Shown: positions 16,929 to 24,921 of the stretch, in pieces
Layout: each line of letters begins with the position of its first letter
Position numbering within the stretch: the stretch's first letter is position 1
NCBI RefSeq assembly: GCF_008919445.1
Contig: NZ_VSLG01000018.1
Coordinates: 1 to 52,208 of the forward strand
Source: Serinicoccus kebangsaanensis
GTDB lineage: Bacteria > Actinomycetota > Actinomycetes > Actinomycetales > Dermatophilaceae
Length of the DNA: 52,208 nucleotides
Direction: 5' to 3'
The notes under the pieces: model-generated
What the model was told of the DNA's origin: nothing
Database searches by the model: none
Seen by the model: only the letters and a program-made list of their open reading frames with translations
Program-made: the position numbers and the translations under genes

Positions 16929-17777
16929 TCAGCGCGAGGAGGCCTGACGGAAGCGGTTCACCGCCAGGGGCACGAAGATCACCATGAGCAGGATCGACCC
17001 GACGATGACGGTGACCACCGGGTTCTGCATCGGCCAGGTGTCGGGTGTCGGGGCGTCCCCGGTGTTGCCGAAGAGCTCCCGGGCGGCCTGGACCAGCGCG
17101 GAGATCGGGTTCCAGTTGGCGATGACCTCCAGCACCCGCGGCAGCGTGTCGGTCTGCACGAACGCGTTGGAGATGAAGGTCAGCGGGAAGAGGATCATGA
17201 ACGACGCGTTGTTGATGACCTCGGGGGTCGGCACGATGATCCCGAGCAGCGTCATCACCCAGCTGAAGGCATAGCTGAAGACCAGCAGGATCGCCACGCC
17301 GCCGAGGAAGGACACCCAGCCGTCGGTGAAACGCCACCCGACGGCGAGCCCGGTGAGCATCATGATCACCATCGAGATCGCGTTGAGGGCCAGGTCGGCG
17401 TTCGTCCGGCCGAAGAGCACCGCGGAGTCGTGCATCGGCAGCGTCCGGAAGCGGTCGATCATTCCCTCCTTAAGGTCCTGCGCCATCTGGAAGCCGGAGA
17501 AGGTCGAGCCGAAGAGCACCGTCTGACCGAAGATCCCCGCCATGAGGTAGTTGGTGTAGTCGCCGCCCTCGATCTGGATCGAGCCGGCGTAGACCTGGCT
17601 GAACAGCAGGACGAACATGATCGGCTGCAGGACCGCGAAGAGGAGCATCTCCGGGTTGCGGCGAAACTTGATGAGGTTGCGCCAGGTCACGGTCCACACG
17701 TCGGAGGCCCACGTGCCCATCCCCGAGCCGGGCGCCGTGGGCCGGGCGGCCGGGGCAGGTGCGGTCTGGGTGCTCAT
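16929..17777 (-). CDS. ABC-2 type transporter permease (DrrB-like)
   Basis: 282 residues with a cytosolic N-terminus, about six hydrophobic segments (from about residue 45: LLFAVLQPIMFVLLF) and the ABC-2 signature around LKEGMIDRFRTLPM. The region VLEVIANWNPISALVQAARELFG is conserved in DrrB-type permeases. It pairs with the ATPase immediately upstream: ATG 17777 overlaps that gene's stop (ATGA), so subunits are made in balance. The expected role is drug or lipid export at the cytoplasmic membrane; the substrate is unknown. Confidence 0.9.
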   Translation of the reverse strand: MSTQTAPAPAARPTAPGSGMGTWASDVWTVTWRNLIKFRRNPEMLLFAVLQPIMFVLLFSQVYAGSIQIEGGDYTNYLMAGIFGQTVLFGSTFSGFQMAQDLKEGMIDRFRTLPMHDSAVLFGRTNADLALNAISMVIMMLTGLAVGWRFTDGWVSFLGGVAILLVFSYAFSWVMTLLGIIVPTPEVINNASFMILFPLTFISNAFVQTDTLPRVLEVIANWNPISALVQAARELFGNTGDAPTPDTWPMQNPVVTVIVGSILLMVIFVPLAVNRFRQASSR

Positions 17778-18757
17778 GCGCTCTCCTTGACGTCGACGTC
17801 GGTGTCGTCGGCCTGCTCGCGGCCGGTGAGGGTGAGGAAGACGTCGTCGAGCGTCGGGCGTCGCATCCCGGCGTCGTGCAGCTCGACCCCGGCCTCACCG
17901 AGGGCGGCCAGCACCTGCTGCAACGTCTGAGGGCCACCGTCCACCGGCACCGAGAGGGTGCGCCCGGCGGAGTCGGCCTGCACGTCGTCGGTCCCGTGCC
18001 GACGCAGCACCTCACGTGCGGCGCCGGACTGCCCGGCGTCGACGAGCGTGACCACGACGCGGTGCCCACCGACCTGCGCCTTGAGCTCGTCCGCGGTGCC
18101 GTCCGCGATGACCGTCCCGTGGTCGATCACGCTGATGTCGTCCGCGAGGTAGTCCGCCTCCTCGAGGTACTGCGTCGTGAGCAGCACCGTCGTGCCCTCG
18201 CCCACGAGGGTCTTGATGACCTCCCACAGCCCGAGCCGGCTGCGCGGGTCCAGCCCGGTCGTGGGCTCGTCCAGGAAGAGGATCTGCGGGTTGTTCACGA
18301 GCGCGCAGGCGAGGTCGATGCGACGACGCATACCCCCGGAGAAGCCCTTGACCGGCCGGTCGCCGGCGTCCACGAGGTCGAACTGCTCCAGCAGCTCCTG
18401 CGCCCGCCCCTTCGCGGTGCTCCCGCCGAGGTGGTAGAGCCGACCCACCATCTCGAGGTTCTCCCGGCCGGTGAGGTGCTCGTCGACCGCGGCATACTGC
18501 CCGCTCGCGCCGATCACCCGGCGCACCCCCTCTGGGTCGCGGAGCACGTCGACGCCGGCGACGGTCGCGGTGCCCGAGTCGGGCCGCAGCAGGGTGTTGA
18601 GCACCTTGACCGCCGTCGTCTTCCCGGCGCCGTTGGGTCCCAGCAACCCCTTGACGGTGCCCTCGGGCACGCTGAGCGACAGCCCGTCCAGGGCGTGCAC
18701 GTCGCCGGAGCGCGAGCGATAGGTCTTGCGCAGGTCCTGCGCCTCGATGATGGTCAC
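17774..18757 (-). CDS. ABC transporter ATP-binding protein (DrrA-like)
   Basis: 327 residues from GTG 18757 with a GAGGTG ribosome site; the longer frame to 18898 has no support. Walker A GPNGAGKTT, signature FSGGMRRRIDLA, Walker B ILFLDEPTTGLD and switch TTQYLEEADYLADDI are all present. The Gln in place of the switch His and the C-terminal domain (VDGGPQTLQQVLAALGEAGVELHDAGMRRPTLDDVFLTLTG) are typical of DrrA-type exporters for daunorubicin and similar compounds. It is first in a two-gene operon with the permease. A TACGAT -10 candidate lies about 31 bp upstream. Confidence 0.9.
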   Translation of the reverse strand: MTIIEAQDLRKTYRSRSGDVHALDGLSLSVPEGTVKGLLGPNGAGKTTAVKVLNTLLRPDSGTATVAGVDVLRDPEGVRRVIGASGQYAAVDEHLTGRENLEMVGRLYHLGGSTAKGRAQELLEQFDLVDAGDRPVKGFSGGMRRRIDLACALVNNPQILFLDEPTTGLDPRSRLGLWEVIKTLVGEGTTVLLTTQYLEEADYLADDISVIDHGTVIADGTADELKAQVGGHRVVVTLVDAGQSGAAREVLRRHGTDDVQADSAGRTLSVPVDGGPQTLQQVLAALGEAGVELHDAGMRRPTLDDVFLTLTGREQADDTDVDVKESA

Positions 18758-18788
18758 GGATGCACCTCGGTGGTCGTCACGATGGACG

Positions 18789-18794
18789 ATCGTA
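18789..18794 (-). promoter_or_regulatory. candidate -10 of the ABC exporter operon
   Basis: On the minus strand TACGAT lies 31 bp before GTG 18757, inside a short palindrome (ACGATCGT). No convincing -35 is seen. Confidence 0.35.
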
Positions 18795-18845
18795 GGCCCA
18801 TCCACCGACATCCCGGTGTCGGTCGGGCGAGGTCCCGCCCCGTGC

Positions 18846-20374
18846 TCAGTCGGGGTAGGCCGCCACCACCTCGGGCCCGACCACCACCCGCGCCTCACCG
18901 ATCGTCTTGGCGAAGGTGTCGATGCCCTCCTGGGTGGGCACCTCGGCCTGGCCGCCCCGCGCGTCGCACGGGAACCAGAAGCGGTCGGTCCGACGCTCCG
19001 AGCCGTCCTCGGGGTTCGCAGGCACGTCCCACGGGACCGCCCAGGAGCAGGCGAAGCCCTCGGTCACCACCGCGTCCGCTGCCGGAGCGAGGTCGCCCGC
19101 GGCCAGGTCCACCACCATCCGCTCGCCGTCCACCACGACGAGGGACTGCTCCAGGTCCAGCGCAATCGGCAGCTCCCCGTGCAGCGCCGTCCAGTCCTCA
19201 GCGGTGATCTCGTGGCTCCACACCTGCTCGCCGTCCGCGACGCCCAGGCCGCTCAGCACCACGTCGTCCGCCTCCGCGCTCGTGTCGTCGAAACCGTTGC
19301 TGCGGAGCTCGCCCTCACCGGAGCACACGACGACCACCGGTGCGTCGTCCCCGACGGTGGCGCACAGGCTGGCGCCCTCCCGGCGCCACAGCTCGGCACC
19401 GTCCTCCCGGTCCAGGGCCAGCAGGACGTGCTCGTCCAGCGGGAACGACTCCGGTTCGTTGTTCAGCGGCTCGGTGCCGTAGAACGCGTCGTGCAGGTAG
19501 ACGCGACCGACCTGCTGGGACAGTCCGAGCACGCCCGCGTCGTCGGGTCCGGAGCGCAGCCCCGCCTCGTCGACCGAGACCGACCAGACGACCTCGTCAC
19601 CGCGCCAGCCCTCGATCCGCTCCTCACCGGTCTCCCAGTCCCGCTCGACGTCCACCTCGGGCAGGTCCTCGACCTCCCCCTCCGACTCCTCGCCCGACGT
19701 CCCGGCCGGGTCGCCCTCGTCACCGGACGCGATCGGCCGGCCCTCCACGACCTGCAGCACGTCCCCCTCGAGCCGAAGGTGACCGAAGGACACCTCGTCC
19801 GCGCCCGGCAGCCGGTAGGCCAGGCATACCTCGGTCTCGCCGCAGGCGTCGGGCATCTCGTAGCCGCGCAGCTCCTGCCCGGACCGTGCGACCTCGTCCC
19901 CGGTGGCGGCGTCGAGCGCCACGACGAACGCCTGCTCGTCCTGGCCGGTGTCGTCGTAGACGTAGACGACGTCGTCCTGCAGCGAGGGCGGACCGGCCGA
20001 GAAGATGCCGGAGTGGCCGACCGGGCGGCGCCAGTTCTCCTCGCCGGTCGCGGCGTCCAGCGAGACCAGGGCGATCCGGTCCTCGCCGTCGGGGTCGACG
20101 TGCAGCAGCAGGTCGCCGTCGTGAGCGACGGGATCGGACAGGATCGTCCCCTCGAAGGTCCATGCAGGCTCGGGCGGTGGCGGTGCCTCCGGAGCCGACG
20201 TCGTGGCCGAGGACTCTCCGGGTGGAGCGGCGGACGGTGCCGCGGTCCGCGACCCGGTCGGTGCCGTGCCCCCGAGTCGTCCGCCGACTCCTCGACCCCG
20301 GTGCAGGCGGACAGGGCGAGCGCGAGCAGGGCGACCGCCCCGATGCCGGCGCGAGCGTGCTGGTTTCCCCTCAT
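18846..20374 (-). pseudogene. PQQ-like beta-propeller lipoprotein, frameshifted after the signal peptide
   Basis: ATG 20374 opens a lipoprotein signal (MRGNQHARAGIGAVALLALALSACTG) whose frame fails after ESADDSG. The mature part is in the next frame: a Pro/Ala/Ser linker, then repeated propeller blades (DLLLHVDPDGEDRIALVSLDAATGEENWRRPV, FVVALDAATGDEVA, VLLALDREDGAELWRREGA, GLGVADGEQVWSHE) to the stop at 18846. One extra G in the G5 run (C5 at 20269-20273 on the plus strand) would join both parts into about 509 residues. Such PQQ-like lipoproteins are extracytoplasmic, often of unknown role. The intact mature region favours a sequencing slip or phase-variable tract over old decay. Confidence 0.75.
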
Positions 20375-20380
20375 CCCCGG

Positions 20381-20386
20381 ACGGTA
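20381..20386 (-). promoter_or_regulatory. -10 element, leaderless start of the lipoprotein gene
   Basis: TACCGT on the minus strand lies 6 bp before ATG 20374 and overlaps one copy of the GTATGCC/GGCATAC motif (20384-20390). Confidence 0.45.
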
Positions 20387-20455
20387 TGCCGGATCGCGCC
20401 TGCCCCGCTGAGCCCGCGGCAGCGCCTGTGGATAACGTGGTGACCGGTGCCGGTG

Positions 20456-21724
20456 CTACCGCCCGATCCACGCCATCGCCGCGGCCACCATCGCCCGGAC
20501 CCCGGTGTCCAGCATCGGCTGCAGCACCGGTGCGAAGTGCGGCGAGTGGTTGTCCGGGAAGTCCTGGCGCTCGGTGCCGCGCTCGCGCGCCGCTGCCCAG
20601 GCGTCGGCGTCGAAGGCGCCGAAGCCCCAGTAGCAGGAGGGGATGCCCCACGCTCCCGGCAGCGCGCCGAAGTCCTCCGAGCCCATCTCCGGGGTGAAGT
20701 CGCCGACCCGGTCCGCGCCGAGCTCGACCTCCAGGGCCCCGCGCACACGCTCGGTGGCCCCGGGCTCGTTGTCGGTCACCGGCAGGTGGTCGAAGGTCTC
20801 GAAGCCGGGCTCGGGAGCACCCCACGCGAGTGCCTCGGCGCGGGCGCTCCGCTCGATCACCTCCAGGCAGTGCGCCGCGACGGCCGCGTCGTAGGTCCGC
20901 ACCGTCCCCTCCAGCACGGCGTGCTCGGGGATGATGTTGGTCTTCGTGCCCGCGCTGATCCGCCCCACCGTGAGCACCGCGGTCGCCTGGGGCGACACCT
21001 GCCGGGCGACCACGGTCTGCAGCCGCAGCACCAGCGAGGCGGCCATGACCACCGGGTCGATGGCGGTGTGCGGGGCCGAGCCGTGGCCGCCCCTGCCGTG
21101 CAGGGTGATCCGGAAGTCGTCGCAGCTGGCCATGATCGGCCCCGGAGCGACCTCCACCGACCCGGCGGCACCCGGCAGCACGTGCTGGCCCAGCGCGACG
21201 TCCGGCCTCGGCACCAGATCGGCGAGGCCGTCGGCCACCATCGCGTCCGCGCCGTTGAACTGCTCCTCGGCCGGCTGGAAGACGGCGACCACCGTCCCGC
21301 CCCAGTGGTCCCGGCCCTCCAGCAGCAGCCGCAGCGCGGCGAGCAGCGTCGCGACGTGGGTGTCGTGCCCGCAGGCGTGCATCACCGGGACCTGCTCGCC
21401 GGCCGCGTTGGTCGTGGTGACGGTCGAGGCGTAGTCGAGCCCGGTGTCCTCGGCCACCGGCAGCCCGTCCATGTCGGCGCGCAGGAGGACCGTCGGTCCC
21501 TCGCCGTTCCGGGCGACCACGGTCACCCCGGTCCCGCCGATCCCCGTGTGCACCTCGAGCGCCTCGGCCGAGGGCATACCGGAGATCTCCTGGACCACCC
21601 GCGCGGCCGTCTCGTGCTCGGCCATCGACAGCTCGGGGTGGGCGTGCAGGTGGCGGTAGAGGTCCTCCACCCACGGCCGAAGGTCGGGGAGGGGAGCGAG
21701 GACGGCGGCGGTGGACGAGCTCAT
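20456..21724 (-). CDS. M20 family amidohydrolase (amino-acylase/hippurate hydrolase type)
   Basis: 422 residues from ATG 21724. Metal ligands and catalytic residues of the M20D group are in place: VLLRADMDGLPV, VMHACGHDTHVATLL, FQPAEEQFNGADAM, GQHV, and the C-terminal MGSEDFG. The dimerisation domain sits between (ITLHGRGGHGSAPHTAIDPV). Relatives remove acyl groups from amino acids (hippurate, IAA-amino acid conjugates); the substrate is not clear here. No signal peptide. It is divergent from the PfkB gene, with 43 bp between starts, and its -10 lies 6 bp upstream. Confidence 0.9.
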   Translation of the reverse strand: MSSSTAAVLAPLPDLRPWVEDLYRHLHAHPELSMAEHETAARVVQEISGMPSAEALEVHTGIGGTGVTVVARNGEGPTVLLRADMDGLPVAEDTGLDYASTVTTTNAAGEQVPVMHACGHDTHVATLLAALRLLLEGRDHWGGTVVAVFQPAEEQFNGADAMVADGLADLVPRPDVALGQHVLPGAAGSVEVAPGPIMASCDDFRITLHGRGGHGSAPHTAIDPVVMAASLVLRLQTVVARQVSPQATAVLTVGRISAGTKTNIIPEHAVLEGTVRTYDAAVAAHCLEVIERSARAEALAWGAPEPGFETFDHLPVTDNEPGATERVRGALEVELGADRVGDFTPEMGSEDFGALPGAWGIPSCYWGFGAFDADAWAAARERGTERQDFPDNHSPHFAPVLQPMLDTGVRAMVAAAMAWIGR

Positions 21725-21730
21725 GCGGTG

Positions 21731-21736
21731 AGGGTA
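21731..21736 (-). promoter_or_regulatory. -10 element, leaderless start of the M20 gene
   Basis: TACCCT on the minus strand ends 6 bp before ATG 21724, and no Shine-Dalgarno sequence is present. Confidence 0.5.
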
Positions 21737-21767
21737 TGCGCTCGCCCGCCGTGGCAGGGTACGACCC

Positions 21768-22811
21768 ATGACGCAGACGCCGCGCAGGGTCGTCCACACC
21801 GGTCAGGCCATGGTCGACCTCGTGCTGGAGGTGGGCTCGTTGCCGCCGCGGGGTGGCAACGTCATGGCCGAGCGCGCCACCCGGTATGCCGGTGGTGCCG
21901 TCACCATCGTGGTCGCCGCCGCGCGGTCCGGTGCACCGGCGGTGCTGGCCGGCGCGGTCGGCACCGGGCCGAACGGCGACCTGGTGCGGGAGGTGCTGGC
22001 GAGCGAGGGGGTGGAGGCCAGCGCGCCGCCGGTGCAGGACCTGGACACCGGCGTCTGCGTGGTGCTGGTCGAGCCGAGCGCGGAGCGCACCTTCGTCACG
22101 ACCCGCGCGGCGGAGCGTCGGATCACCACAGCCTCCCTCGCGACCAGCGCACCGGTGCCGGGAGACCTGGTCTGCCTGTCCGGCTACACCCTCTTCGAGC
22201 CGACGCGCGACCCGTTGCTGGCGTGGCTCGAGGGCCTGCCGGAGGGGGTGGACGTGGTGCTGGACCCGGGGGCGCCCTTCGCGACCTTCGACGCGGACCT
22301 CGTGCAGCGGGTGCTCGCCCGCACGACCGTCTGGACCTCCAACGCGGCCGAGGCACGTGACCTCGTCGGTGCCAGTGACCTCGTCAGGGCCCGTGACCTA
22401 GCGAATTCGACTACGCCTTCCGCTGCCATGGCAGACAAAGCAGAGGTCGAATTCCGGCAGGAGGCCACTGAGGGCGCCGAGCTCGCGGAGCTCTGCGAGG
22501 CGGTCGCCGCGCGCCTGGAGCCGGGCACGGTGGTGGTGGTGCGCGACGGTCCGCAGGGGTGCGTGGTGCACGCGGACGGCGCCACGACCGTCGTCCCCGG
22601 CTATCCGCAGACCGCGATCGACACCAACGGGGCGGGCGACACGCATACCGGCGTGCTGTGCGCCGAGGTGGCGTGCGGCCGCGACTGGGTCGAGGCGGCG
22701 CGCCGCGCGAATGCCGCCGCGGCGATCAAGGTGACCCGTCGGGGGCCGGCGACGGCACCCACCTCGGCCGAGGTCGACGCCTTCCTCGAGCGGGTGGGTC
22801 AGGTGCCCTAG
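21768..22811 (+). CDS. PfkB-family carbohydrate kinase carrying a palindromic insertion
   Basis: 347 residues. The ribokinase fold is clear: VDLVLEVGSLPPRGGNVMAERATRYAGGAVTIVVAAARSGAPAVLAGAVGTGPNG at the N-terminus, VVVVRDGPQGC, and the ATP/anion-hole signature DTNGAGDTHTGV with the catalytic Asp near 293. The sugar substrate cannot be assigned. Residues about 203-240, between TVWTSNAAEAR and AELCEAVAARL, are not kinase-like. They contain three GTGACCT repeats and a 52-bp palindrome (22403-22454) translated in frame as NSTTPSAAMADKAEVEF. This falls where relatives have a short loop, so activity may survive. Confidence 0.85.
   Translation: MTQTPRRVVHTGQAMVDLVLEVGSLPPRGGNVMAERATRYAGGAVTIVVAAARSGAPAVLAGAVGTGPNGDLVREVLASEGVEASAPPVQDLDTGVCVVLVEPSAERTFVTTRAAERRITTASLATSAPVPGDLVCLSGYTLFEPTRDPLLAWLEGLPEGVDVVLDPGAPFATFDADLVQRVLARTTVWTSNAAEARDLVGASDLVRARDLANSTTPSAAMADKAEVEFRQEATEGAELAELCEAVAARLEPGTVVVVRDGPQGCVVHADGATTVVPGYPQTAIDTNGAGDTHTGVLCAEVACGRDWVEAARRANAAAAIKVTRRGPATAPTSAEVDAFLERVGQVP
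22403..22454. repeat. 52-bp imperfect palindrome inserted in the PfkB gene
   Basis: The outer arms GAATTCGAC and GTCGAATTC (9 bp, exact) and the central CTGCCATGGCAG (12-bp perfect palindrome) share one symmetry axis. The 11 positions between them on each side pair only partly. The element is AT-richer than its surroundings. It contains two GAATTC sites, and I noticed no other in the window. Confidence 0.7.
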
Positions 22812-22881
22812 GTCACGATCCGGTCACGATCTGTCCCGATGACGCAACGTCAGGCGGCAGGCTGGGCATCGAGGTGAGGAG

Positions 22882-22908
22882 AGGACGGCGCGCAGGGGGC
22901 GCCGTCCT
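22882..22908. terminator. hairpin between PfkB gene and convergent nitroreductase
   Basis: AGGACGGCGC and GCGCCGTCCT form a perfect 10-bp stem around a 7-base loop in the 138-bp gap between the two stops. Its symmetry allows use from both sides. Confidence 0.7.
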
Positions 22909-22949
22909 TCACTGCTGCTGCGGCGGGTTCGCACCGCCGGGAGTGAGGC

Positions 22950-23573
22950 TCAGCCGCTCCAGGGTCGGCCGAACCGGCCCCGGTGCGCCACCTCGCCGAC
23001 CGGCCGGCGGCCGCGTCGGAGGGAGGGGGAGCGCCGGTCCGGCGCGGCATACCCCAGGGCCACCACGCCGACGATCCGCCGGTCCGGCGGCGCCTCCAGC
23101 GCGGCCAGCGTCCTCTCCCGGCGCTCCGGCGGCACCCCGAAGAACAACCCCGCCAGCCCTTCGTCCACGGCGGTCAGCAGCATGAGCAGCGCGGCCATGC
23201 CGGTGTCGACGTCCCAGTAGGGCACCGGCCACCGCGCCTCGGACCGGTCGCTGAAGCCCTTGTCCGGCTCGGCATACCGGTCCAGGTATGCCTCCTTGTC
23301 CGACAGGCAGACGACGAGGCAGGGTGCGGTGCGCACCCCCCGCAGCCAGGAGTCCATCCGCTCCTGCTCCTCGGCACCGGTCGCGGCGGACCAGAAGCCG
23401 TCGCGTTCGTCGGCGGAGGTCAGCACGACGAAGTCCCAGCCCTGCGAGAACCCGGCGCTGGGCGCCCGTACCGCGTGGTCCAGCGCCCGGGTGATCACCT
23501 CGGTGGGCACGGGTCGCTCCGGGTCGTAGGCACGGACCATCCGCCGCCGTCGGACCACGTCGCGGAACTCCAT
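22950..23573 (-). CDS. nitroreductase family FMN oxidoreductase
   Basis: 207 residues from ATG 23573. MEFRDVVRRRRMVRAYDPERPVP opens with the Arg-rich FMN-phosphate motif; HAVRAPSAGFSQGWDFVVLTS, DTGMAALLMLLTAVDEGLAGLFFGV and IVGVVALGYAAPD are the other family landmarks. Enzymes of this type are FMN-dependent dimers using NAD(P)H to reduce nitro groups, quinones or enones. An Arg-rich tail (RRSPSLRRGRRPVGEVAHRGRFGRPW) is common in actinobacterial members. It lies 37 bp downstream of the sugar dehydrogenase gene's stop in the same direction. Confidence 0.85.
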   Translation of the reverse strand: MEFRDVVRRRRMVRAYDPERPVPTEVITRALDHAVRAPSAGFSQGWDFVVLTSADERDGFWSAATGAEEQERMDSWLRGVRTAPCLVVCLSDKEAYLDRYAEPDKGFSDRSEARWPVPYWDVDTGMAALLMLLTAVDEGLAGLFFGVPPERRERTLAALEAPPDRRIVGVVALGYAAPDRRSPSLRRGRRPVGEVAHRGRFGRPWSG

Positions 23574-23610
23574 GGGCGCCGATCCTGTCACGGGCAGCGG
23601 CCCGGCCGCC

Positions 23611-24876
23611 TCAGGCCTCCTCGGGGGTAAGCCGCAGCAGGCGGCCGGCCCCCTCGTCCTCCAGCAGCCACAGCGCACCGTCCGGCCCCTGCTCGACCGC
23701 CCGGATGCGCTCGCCGAGGTCGAAGACCTCCGTCCCCTGCGCGGCACCGTCCTCGAGGTCGACCCGCACCAGCGCCTGGCCGGAGAGCGCCCCGAGGAAG
23801 GCGTCGCCCTGCCACTGAGGGAAGAGGTCGCCGGAGTAGATGAGCAGGCTGCCGGGCGAGATGCTCGGGTTCCACGACCGCACGGGTGCGGCGTAGCCGT
23901 CGCCCTCGGCGTGGTCCGGGATGTCAGCCCCGCCGTAGTGGCTCCCGTCCGAGACCTCGGGCCAGCCGTAGTTCTCACCCGCCTCGACGAGGTTCAGCTC
24001 GTCGCCGCCCTCCGGGCCCATCTCCGAGGACCATAGGGTGCCGTCGGGGGCGAACTCCAGACCCAGCGGGTTGCGGTGGCCCCAGCTCCAGATCTGCGCC
24101 GACACCCCGCCCTGGTCGGCCAGCGGGTTGCCTGGCGCCGGGGTGCCGTCCAGCTGCAGCCGGACGATGCTGCCCAGCGTGTTCGTGGTGTCCTGCGCGG
24201 GGTCCATCTGCTGCCGGTCGCCGGAACTGACGAAGAGGTGCTCGCCGTCCGGGTCAATCGCGAGCCGGTGCGAGAAGTGCCCGGTGCCGCCCGTCTTCGG
24301 GGTCTGCCGCCAGATCACCTCGAGGTCCGCCAGGGAGGCCATGCCCTCGCCGGTCTCCAGCCGCGCGCGCCCGACCGCGGCCCCCACGCCGCCGTCGCCC
24401 TGCTCCGCCCAGCTGAGGTAGATCACCTGGTCCTCCTCGAAGGTCGGGCCGGGCAGCACGTCGCCCAGCCCGCCCTGGCCGTCGTCCACGACGTCGGGCA
24501 GACCCTCGACCGGGATCCGCTCGCCCTCGTCGGCCGGGCGCAGGTGCATGGCCCCGCTGCGCTCGGTGACCAGCAGGTCCCCGTCGGGCAGGAAGGCCAT
24601 GGCCCACGGCTCGTCGAACTGGTCGACCTCCTCGATCGCGAGCGTCGGCGATGGGCCCTCCGACGTGGACTCGGACTCCGCCTCGGACCCCGACGCGGGC
24701 TCCTGCTCCGAGCCGGCGGAGTCCGCCGCCTCCGCCGCCGCGTCCTGGCTCTGCGGGGACGCGGTGACCGTGGGCTCGGACGTCGCGCACCCCCCGACCA
24801 GCACGGCGAGGCAGCCGCCGGCCGCGAGGAGGCGCAGTGCTCGGCCGTCCGGACGGTGCCTGGGGCGATGTCGCAC
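23611..24876 (-). CDS. PQQ-dependent sugar/aldose dehydrogenase lipoprotein (GSDH family)
   Basis: 421 residues from GTG 24876 with a strong AGGAGGA site. The lipobox LAVLVGGC ends the signal peptide near residue 29, so the protein is anchored outside the membrane. A Glu/Ser/Ala-rich linker (31-70) precedes the soluble glucose/sorbosone dehydrogenase propeller: LDQPW-like DEPWAMAFLPDGDLLVTERSG, GGTGHFSHRLAIDPDGEHLFVSSGDR with the catalytic His region, WSWGHRNPLGLEFAPDGTLWSSEMGPEGGDELNLVEAGENYGWP. Relatives oxidise aldoses with PQQ and calcium. No cytochrome or PQQ synthesis gene is near. Confidence 0.9.
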   Translation of the reverse strand: MRHRPRHRPDGRALRLLAAGGCLAVLVGGCATSEPTVTASPQSQDAAAEAADSAGSEQEPASGSEAESESTSEGPSPTLAIEEVDQFDEPWAMAFLPDGDLLVTERSGAMHLRPADEGERIPVEGLPDVVDDGQGGLGDVLPGPTFEEDQVIYLSWAEQGDGGVGAAVGRARLETGEGMASLADLEVIWRQTPKTGGTGHFSHRLAIDPDGEHLFVSSGDRQQMDPAQDTTNTLGSIVRLQLDGTPAPGNPLADQGGVSAQIWSWGHRNPLGLEFAPDGTLWSSEMGPEGGDELNLVEAGENYGWPEVSDGSHYGGADIPDHAEGDGYAAPVRSWNPSISPGSLLIYSGDLFPQWQGDAFLGALSGQALVRVDLEDGAAQGTEVFDLGERIRAVEQGPDGALWLLEDEGAGRLLRLTPEEA

Positions 24877-24921
24877 TGTGTGTCCTCCTGGTCGGTCCGG
24901 CGGCGATGGGATAGTGGGGTC

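Noticed and set aside
22403-22454. The two GAATTC sites as an EcoRI cloning-linker artefact
   Set aside because: The symmetry extends beyond the six bases (GAATTCGAC/GTCGAATTC), there is a separate central palindrome and the gene frame is kept. Not fully excluded without reads.
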